DNA of 39,468 bases from Treponema sp. (GTDB lineage: Bacteria; Spirochaetota; Spirochaetia; Treponematales; Breznakiellaceae): positions 1 to 39,468 of the forward strand of contig JAITCL010000078.1 in the NCBI GenBank assembly GCA_031283105.1, read 5' to 3'. The notes under the pieces were generated by a model. The model saw nothing but the letters and a program-made list of their open reading frames with translations, ran no database searches and was not told where the DNA came from. This document shows, piece after piece, positions 8,448 through 14,955 of the stretch. A program made the translations under genes and the position numbers. Each line of letters opens with the position of its first letter. The stretch's first letter is position 1.

Positions 8448-10592
8448 TTATTCTCCATCTTCTTTGGAAGGTGCGCCTTCCAGTCTGATAACGCCGACCG
8501 CTTCGGGAATAATATCCGGCGTAATTTCGGGAACGGAAATAACCGCCAAATCGGGCAGTTCCCTATCGGTTGAATTGCGCACGAGGAAACGCGCCTGTTC
8601 GGAGCAGAGTATAACCGGCAGAAAACCCCTGCTCTTGACCGCGGCGGCGGCTTTGCTTACCGCCTTTATCCATGCCGACTGGGTAAGCGGATCCAAGGCG
8701 CAGACCACGCCGGAAGGGGTTTCATATTTACTTTCAATAATTTTTTGTTCCAAATCCGGCGCAATGGTCAACACCCGCAGGTGGTGGCTTTCATCGGAGT
8801 ACTGGTGGCAAATTTGGCTGCCCAGCGCCTGACGCGCCTTTTCGGTGAGGAACCAGACCGTTTTGGACAGCGGCGCGTATTCGGCAATGGCCTCCAGTAT
8901 CGTGACCATGTTGCGGATAGACACCCGTTCCCGCAACAGGCCGTGCAGTATCTTTTGAATTTTAATCACCGGCATACCCAGTTCAGGCCGCAGCACTTCG
9001 TCCACCACGGCGGGGTATTCCTTGCGCAGCGTATCCAAAATCGCCTGGGTGTCCTGCATTCCCAATATGTCAGCTGAATGACGCCTGATAATTTCAGTGA
9101 GGTGGGTGGCGATAATCGAAGGGGGATCAACCACGGTATAACCGGCGCGTTCCGCGTCATCGCGGCGGTCTTCAGTGACCCACAGGGCGGGAAGCCCGAA
9201 GGCGGGATCAACCGTTTTTTCGCCGGGGAGTTCCGTATTTACCGTGCCGGGATTGATGCACAGGAAATGGCTCATCCGTATCTTGCCCCGGCCCACGTCA
9301 ACGCCCTTTATCTTAAAACAATACTCCGAAGGATCCAAAACCATATTGTCGATTATCCGCACCTTGGGAATCACGAGTCCCAGTTCCAAAGCCGACTGCC
9401 GCCTGACCCCCTGCACCCGCTCCAGCAGTTCCGCGCCTTTTTCCTTGTCGACTAACGGTATCAGGCCGTAACCCAGTTCCAGCGAAAGGGCATCCAGTGG
9501 GACAACCGGGGATATTTCCACGCCGTCCTCTTTGCCTTTTTTGCCGCCTTTGGTCTTCGCCATCATTTCATTAAAACTGGCTTCCTGTTTCTTTTTGCGT
9601 CCCACCTGAAAGGCGGTAAAAGCCATGAATCCCGCCATGACGAACAGCACCGCGTGGGGGAAGCCGGGCAGGAAGGCAAGCCCCGCCAGCACCGCCGAAC
9701 ATATCCAGTAGATGCGGGAAGAGCCGGTAAACTGTTCCACAACCTGTTCGGAAAGATTGCCGGTAGCCGCCGCCCGGGTTACCACAATGCCCATCGCGGT
9801 GGAAATCAGCAGGGCGGGGAATTGGGTCAACAGACCGTCGCCGATGGAAAGACTGATGTAATTGTTGAGCGCCAGTTCCATCGGTTCGCCGTGCAGAGCG
9901 GCGCCGATGATAATGCCGCCGATAACGTCTATCACCGTGACAAAGATTCCTATTTTAACATTGCCTGAAATAAATTTACTCGCTCCGTCCATTGACCCGT
10001 AAAAATCGGATTCTCTTTGGACTTGCGCTTTCCGTTTTTGCGCTTCTTCCTCGGTGATTGAACCGGAACTGTACTCGGTATCTATCGCCATCATTTTTAC
10101 CGGCATACTGTCCAGGGTAAAACGCGCCGCCACTTCGGAAATGCGGGTCGCCCCTTTGGTAATAACGATTGCCTGTACCGCGATAATGATGATGAAAATG
10201 ATAAAGCCGATGACCAGCCCCTGATTGCCGCCCGTGCCGACAACAAAACTGGAGAAGGCGCGAATCATTTTGCCGTCAAACTTTGCCCCTTTGGACAGGA
10301 TAAGCCGCGTCGAAGAAATGTTGAGCGCCAGACTGAAGACCGTGGCTACCAGCAGCACCGTGGGAAACAGGCTGAATTCCGTGGGTTTTTGGGAATACAA
10401 TACGATGAGCAGCACCAGCAGGGAGAGAATGACGTTCATCGCCATCAGCGTGTCCAGTAAGACGGTGGGCAGGGGGATGATGATCATCACCACAACCACA
10501 ATAACGCCGATGGCAATAAAGAGGTCTTTCGCGTTGCCCAGAGGGTTTCTGGAGAGCGTATTCTCGCCGCTTACCCGCGCCGCATCAGCCAT
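8448..10592 (-). CDS. flhA: Flagellar biosynthesis protein FlhA
   Basis: 714 aa; SLFPTVLLVATVFSLALNISSTRLIL; characteristic FlhA TM region and C-terminal cytoplasmic domain. Confidence 0.97.
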   Translation of the reverse strand: MADAARVSGENTLSRNPLGNAKDLFIAIGVIVVVVMIIIPLPTVLLDTLMAMNVILSLLVLLIVLYSQKPTEFSLFPTVLLVATVFSLALNISSTRLILSKGAKFDGKMIRAFSSFVVGTGGNQGLVIGFIIFIIIIAVQAIVITKGATRISEVAARFTLDSMPVKMMAIDTEYSSGSITEEEAQKRKAQVQRESDFYGSMDGASKFISGNVKIGIFVTVIDVIGGIIIGAALHGEPMELALNNYISLSIGDGLLTQFPALLISTAMGIVVTRAAATGNLSEQVVEQFTGSSRIYWICSAVLAGLAFLPGFPHAVLFVMAGFMAFTAFQVGRKKKQEASFNEMMAKTKGGKKGKEDGVEISPVVPLDALSLELGYGLIPLVDKEKGAELLERVQGVRRQSALELGLVIPKVRIIDNMVLDPSEYCFKIKGVDVGRGKIRMSHFLCINPGTVNTELPGEKTVDPAFGLPALWVTEDRRDDAERAGYTVVDPPSIIATHLTEIIRRHSADILGMQDTQAILDTLRKEYPAVVDEVLRPELGMPVIKIQKILHGLLRERVSIRNMVTILEAIAEYAPLSKTVWFLTEKARQALGSQICHQYSDESHHLRVLTIAPDLEQKIIESKYETPSGVVCALDPLTQSAWIKAVSKAAAAVKSRGFLPVILCSEQARFLVRNSTDRELPDLAVISVPEITPDIIPEAVGVIRLEGAPSKEDGE

Positions 10593-10623
10593 CGAGCCTC
10601 CCTAATATTGTTCGCAAAGAATC

Positions 10624-10748
10624 ATAAACCACGAACCAACACCAACTCGTACCAAAGGTACGCATACGAACACCAACAAGATATGGAGTAAAAGTTCGTG
10701 CCGGTTCGTGTGGTTTGTGGTAAAATTCAAGCATATCGAACATCTCCT
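10624..10748. repeat. 125-bp palindromic intergenic element, copy 2
   Basis: Seven substitutions and no indels relative to 5993-6117; lies between flhB and flhA. Confidence 0.95.
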
Positions 10749-10770
10749 TATGGGTTGTCTCGCAAGGCTA

Positions 10771-12048
10771 TCATGCACTCACCCTTGCACTTGCCCTTTC
10801 ACGCGATTTCGCCTTGCGCCGCAGTTCGTTAATATCCATCACCTTTCTGAATATTGTCGCAACCACGGAATAATACGCTTCGGGGATATAATCCCCCACC
10901 TCCGTCTCCCGGTACAGGGCCTGGGCGACGGGCTTGTTTTCAACTAACGGAACGCCGTTTTCATTGGCAAGGTTGCGTATCCGCGCCGCCATTTCATCCG
11001 CGCCCTTGGCCGTTACCATGGGGCCGGGCATGGAATCCCGCTGATACTCCAGCGCCACGGCATAGTGGGTCGGATTGGTAATAACCACGTCGGCGCGGGG
11101 AACCGCTGCGGCAATATTCTGTTTCAGGAGCTCCCGGAAACGGCTGCGGATTCTGTTCCGTATCTGCGGGTCTCCCTCGTACATTTTCATTTCTTCCTTC
11201 ATTTCCTGCCGGGACATTCTGTTCCGTTCCCGGAAACGCCAACGCTGAAATAAAAGGTCGGGGATAGACAGTATCAGCAGCAACACCGCGCAGATGAGGA
11301 GTATGCGAATGGCAATCGACGCCACCGTCGTCAGCCCCAGCCAGAGGCCGGCCTTTTGCAGATTCGCCAGTTTGTTGATGTCCATTTTGATGAGGGAAAA
11401 CGCCACGCCCCCGATAATCAGCATTTTGATAATTGATTTTGCAAAATTAAACAGCCCGTCTATCGAAAAGATACGTTTGAAAAACTGCCCGAAGCGGGGC
11501 AGCACTTTGGTAAAATCAGGCGTAATGGGTTTGGTGGTAAATAAAAAACCCACCTGGACAATGTTGGAAAACAGCGCGGCAAATACCGCCACTATCAGTA
11601 TGGGCAGCGCCAGTTTGACCAGATAATGGAAAAAGGCCCCTACGATAATAGCGTCTTTGGTGGGGTCTAATTCTGTCGCCCGCAGGAAGAAAAAGCGCAG
11701 CATCTCCACGCAGGTACGCAGCATGGACGGCGCCAAAAAGAGCAGCAAGAGCGCGGGGAGAAACAGCGTCACCGCCCCTACCAGTTCCTGGCTTTTCGGT
11801 ACCTGCCCTTCTTCACGCAGCCGGCGCAGCTTATGTTCGGTCGGTTGTTCAGTCCTGCCCTCGGCTTCTGCGTCATCAGAGAACCATTGCAAGTGAATGA
11901 AAGGGAATGGGGAATGGGGAATGGGGAATGGGGAAGCGTAGTTTGTAGTTTCAGCGTAACCCACAAGAACACGCCCATCTCCCGAAGAAAAATCCCCGAC
12001 CCCTGTTCCCTGTTCCCTATTCCCTACTCCCCACTCCCTACTCCCCAT
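10771..12048 (-). CDS. flhB: Flagellar biosynthesis protein FlhB (with probable N-terminal repeat-encoded extension)
   Basis: HLQWFSDDAEAEGRTEQPTEHKLRRLREEGQVPKSQELVGA, NPTHYAVAL autocleavage-region motif; candidate ATG at 12048 preceded by GGAGGA; exact start uncertain because of the repeat insertion. Confidence 0.9.
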   Translation of the reverse strand: MGSREWGVGNREQGTGVGDFSSGDGRVLVGYAETTNYASPFPIPHSPFPFIHLQWFSDDAEAEGRTEQPTEHKLRRLREEGQVPKSQELVGAVTLFLPALLLLFLAPSMLRTCVEMLRFFFLRATELDPTKDAIIVGAFFHYLVKLALPILIVAVFAALFSNIVQVGFLFTTKPITPDFTKVLPRFGQFFKRIFSIDGLFNFAKSIIKMLIIGGVAFSLIKMDINKLANLQKAGLWLGLTTVASIAIRILLICAVLLLILSIPDLLFQRWRFRERNRMSRQEMKEEMKMYEGDPQIRNRIRSRFRELLKQNIAAAVPRADVVITNPTHYAVALEYQRDSMPGPMVTAKGADEMAARIRNLANENGVPLVENKPVAQALYRETEVGDYIPEAYYSVVATIFRKVMDINELRRKAKSRERASARVSA

Positions 12049-12049
12049 C
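11900..12049. repeat. Inverted pair of heptad arrays (GGGAATG)n / (CCCTACT)n flanking about 65 bp
   Basis: 11903-11935 GGGAATGGGGAATGGGGAATGGGGAATGGGGA; 12001-12049 CCCTGTTCCCTGTTCCCTATTCCCTACTCCCCACTCCCTACTCCCCATCT. Confidence 0.9.
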
Positions 12050-12955
12050 TTAAAATCCTCCCTCAATCTGCTGCCCAATCTGGGCATACAGACTTTGCAG
12101 GCTGGCAAAACCGGAATCAATGACCCGCGCAAAAGCCTCGGTCATAAAGGGCAGGGACGTAAAAATCAACAGAAAAGCCACCGTTATGGAAATGGGAAAA
12201 CCTTCACTGAGTATGTTAATTTGGGGCGCCGCTTTGGAGATAAGCCCCGTGGTCAGGGAAACGAGAAACAAAGTTCCCAGTATCGGCAGGGAAATGACAA
12301 TGGCATCCATGAACAGCCGGGAAAGCCCCGACGCCAACAGACTGATTACCGGTTCCCTCCCCGCGATTAAAGCGGTAACGCTGATGCTTTGCACGGAACG
12401 CCAGAAGCCGCCCAAAAATAATTCCCGAAAGCCGCCGATGGTCAGAAATATCAGCATCGACACCAGATTGAGGTATTGGCCCATGAGGGGGTTTTCAACC
12501 TGCGCCAGGGGGTCAAAAGTTTCCGAAGCGCCAAAGCCCATTTGCAGGGAGAAAAATTGTCCGGCGGTGGAAAAGGCGGCAAAAATAATCGTGAGGAAAA
12601 ACCCGATAATGATGCCGATAATCCCCTCGCCTATTAACAGCAGCAAAAACCTGAAACTAAACGGCTCATAGCGCAGGTCGCTTAAAAAAGAGAGACCGCC
12701 CGCGCTGGGAAGCATAACCGCTCCCGTGCCGCTTATTCCTGCCGCGCCCGCCGCCGTCGCCTCCACCCCAAAAACCGCCGCGGTGGGCATCACGGCAAAA
12801 GCGGTAAAACCCGCCAGGGCCAGTTTCGCCGTTTGGGGAATCGCCTCCGATGACAGCAGGGGGGCGGTCTCAATCATGGCAATGGCGCGGGCGGCAATCA
12901 GCAAAAACACCGGCCCGTAATTGAGAATATTTTGTAATACCGCGCCGTCTACCAA
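12050..12955 (-). CDS. fliR: Flagellar biosynthesis protein FliR
   Basis: FLLIAARAIAMIETAPLLSSEAIPQTAKLALAGFTAF; position between fliQ and flhB. Confidence 0.93.
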   Translation of the reverse strand: MVDGAVLQNILNYGPVFLLIAARAIAMIETAPLLSSEAIPQTAKLALAGFTAFAVMPTAAVFGVEATAAGAAGISGTGAVMLPSAGGLSFLSDLRYEPFSFRFLLLLIGEGIIGIIIGFFLTIIFAAFSTAGQFFSLQMGFGASETFDPLAQVENPLMGQYLNLVSMLIFLTIGGFRELFLGGFWRSVQSISVTALIAGREPVISLLASGLSRLFMDAIVISLPILGTLFLVSLTTGLISKAAPQINILSEGFPISITVAFLLIFTSLPFMTEAFARVIDSGFASLQSLYAQIGQQIEGGF

Positions 12956-12959
12956 TCAA

Positions 12960-13229
12960 TCACCTCGCCATATCTGGAATTCTCCGAAATAATTCCGTGG
13001 TATATTCCCGCAATGAACTGAACATCCAGCCGCCCAAAAACGCCAGCACCAGCAGGATTGCGATAACTTTGGGCACAAAGGTTAAAGTCTGCTCCTGAAT
13101 GGAAGTTGTCGCCTGTAAAATTGCCACTATCAAGCCCACCGTCAACGCGGACAGGAGCAGAGGAGACGCTATGAGTAGCACTTCCAGTATCCCCTGCCGC
13201 AGCAGGGCGGTCACCTCACCTATGCTCAT
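12960..13229 (-). CDS. fliQ: Flagellar biosynthesis protein FliQ
   Basis: 89 aa, two TM; PLLLSALTVGLIVAILQATTSIQEQTLTFVPKV. Confidence 0.96.
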   Translation of the reverse strand: MSIGEVTALLRQGILEVLLIASPLLLSALTVGLIVAILQATTSIQEQTLTFVPKVIAILLVLAFLGGWMFSSLREYTTELFRRIPDMAR

Positions 13230-13241
13230 TCTCTATCCTTA

Positions 13242-14090
13242 TTATATAAATGAACGAACCAACTGGTCCGTTAACAGCCCCCACCCGTCAACCAGAATAA
13301 ACAGCATCAGTTTGAAGGGCATCGAAATCATAACCGGCGGCAGCATAATCATGCCCATCGACATAAGGGCGCTGGCGACTACCATGTCGATAACGATAAA
13401 GGGAATAAACAGCAGTATCCCTATCTTAAAAGCCACCGTTAACTCGCTTAAAATAAAAGCGGGAATCAGCACATAGGTGGGGACATCGGCCAGCGTGTCG
13501 GGCCTATCCAGCCCCCGCATCGCCATAAACAGCCGGATATTTTCCGGGCGGCTGCGCATCTGGCTGTACATAAACAGCCGTAACGGGGCCTCGGCCTCGC
13601 GGTAGGCCGTCTCCACATTAACATCCCCCGCGGCAAGGGGCCGCAAGGCCCGGTCGTAGATATTTGAAAATGTCGGCCACATGATGAATATCGTTAGAAA
13701 CAGGGAAATCCCCAGAATAACCTGATTCGGGGGAACCTGCTGCAATGAAAGCGCCCGTTTAATAAAATCCAGCACAATGGAAACGCGGAGGAAACTCGTC
13801 ATCAAAATGATGATACTGGGGGCAAGCGATAATACCGTCAGCAGCAGGAGCAGTTGCAGGGAAAAAGCCACTTCCTGCCCTGTCGCCGGATTGCGCACCG
13901 TTAAATCAATGAAAGGAATAATCGGCGGCGGCGGCGGCGTGGGCAAGGCCGTTGTCCCCTGCGCCGGCGTAAACGGCGACGCTTGCGGCTGCGGGGCGGG
14001 AGCCGGGGCTTCCTGCGCCTGCGCCACAACCGGCAGCAGCAACAACACGATAAGCAGCCATATATTTTTTTTGCTATGCAATTTTCTCAT
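13242..14090 (-). CDS. fliP: Flagellar biosynthesis protein FliP
   Basis: MTSFLRVSIVLDFIKRALSLQQVPPNQVILGISLFLTIFIMWPTF; FIPFIVIDMVVASALMSMGMIMLPP. Confidence 0.97.
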   Translation of the reverse strand: MRKLHSKKNIWLLIVLLLLPVVAQAQEAPAPAPQPQASPFTPAQGTTALPTPPPPPIIPFIDLTVRNPATGQEVAFSLQLLLLLTVLSLAPSIIILMTSFLRVSIVLDFIKRALSLQQVPPNQVILGISLFLTIFIMWPTFSNIYDRALRPLAAGDVNVETAYREAEAPLRLFMYSQMRSRPENIRLFMAMRGLDRPDTLADVPTYVLIPAFILSELTVAFKIGILLFIPFIVIDMVVASALMSMGMIMLPPVMISMPFKLMLFILVDGWGLLTDQLVRSFI

Positions 14091-14096
14091 TCCTCA

Positions 14097-14153
14097 TTTC
14101 TACTCCCTACTCCCTATTCCTCATTCCTACTCCCCATTCCCTACTCCCCACTC
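14097..14153. repeat. Heptad array between fliO and fliP (G-rich on the coding strand)
   Basis: TACTCCCTACTCCCTATTCCTCATTCCTACTCCCCATTCCCTACTCCCCACTCT. Confidence 0.9.
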
Positions 14154-14759
14154 TCACAGTCCCTTGAGCCTTTCCCGGCGTTTGCGAATATCTTCCGGGC
14201 CGGGAGGGGCGTTGGATTCCGCCGACATTCCCAGCCTTTGGAGCAAAGCCCTAAAATCGGGGAAAGGCCCGGCGGGGGCTTCGGCGCTTTTGCGGGAATC
14301 TTCGAGGAGCATCGCATTCAGGACGTCTTTATCATCAATTTCGCTGATAAGGCTGAGACCGCTTTCTGCGGCGCCCACCAGCCATGCCCGTGAACCCACC
14401 GCGATAATGTACGCGCCGCGGTTTGCCCCCAGCGGGGCGCTGGCAAGTATTTTAAGGAAGGGGTCCTGATTTCTGCCGCCCCGGGCAGACCGTTTGATAA
14501 AGAAGACCAGGCCGTAAATGGCCGCCGCAACCACGGCAAGGGTTAAAATTACCCGGAATATGCCCCAGACGGACACCGCGGGAGGGGTGAGCGCCGCCCC
14601 CGCCCCGGCGTCTCCCAGGGAAAGCGCCTGTTCCCGGGCGGTAATCGGGTCGACCGCCGGGGTTTCCTGAACAGTGGTTTCCTCCGGGAAAGCCGCTTCC
14701 TGGGCAAAAAGAGCGGTGACAGACAGATTAAATATACACAGGGTACATACAATAGCCAA
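14154..14759 (-). CDS. fliO: Flagellar biosynthesis protein FliO/FliZ family
   Basis: Signal/TM, one TM, then LKILASAPLGANRGAYIIAVGSRAWLVGAAESGLSLISEI; upstream of fliP. Confidence 0.88.
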   Translation of the reverse strand: MAIVCTLCIFNLSVTALFAQEAAFPEETTVQETPAVDPITAREQALSLGDAGAGAALTPPAVSVWGIFRVILTLAVVAAAIYGLVFFIKRSARGGRNQDPFLKILASAPLGANRGAYIIAVGSRAWLVGAAESGLSLISEIDDKDVLNAMLLEDSRKSAEAPAGPFPDFRALLQRLGMSAESNAPPGPEDIRKRRERLKGL

Positions 14760-14822
14760 TATGCGGGATATAACAGCGGATAATTTCAGTTTTTCCCTCC
14801 CAGTATAACTGATTCTCCCTCA

Positions 14823-14851
14823 ATTATAGGCTATTTGAAAAAATAATTCAA
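14823..14851 (-). promoter_or_regulatory. Sigma-70-type promoter for the flagellar operon
   Basis: On minus strand TTGAAT (14851-14846), 17-nt spacer, TATAAT (14828-14823). Confidence 0.7.
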
Positions 14852-14855
14852 GTAG

Positions 14856-14885
14856 TTGACAATACAAAAACCAATAGATTACAAT
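14856..14885 (+). promoter_or_regulatory. Sigma-70-type promoter for the acidic repeat protein gene
   Basis: TTGACA (14856-14861), 18-nt spacer, TACAAT (14880-14885), about 70 nt upstream of the ATG at 14956. Confidence 0.7.
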
Positions 14886-14955
14886 AAAAGAATAGCCGAT
14901 AATTTATAGGTTATATGGATTGAGCTATAAATGGTAAATTGAGTGGGAGCGGTTC

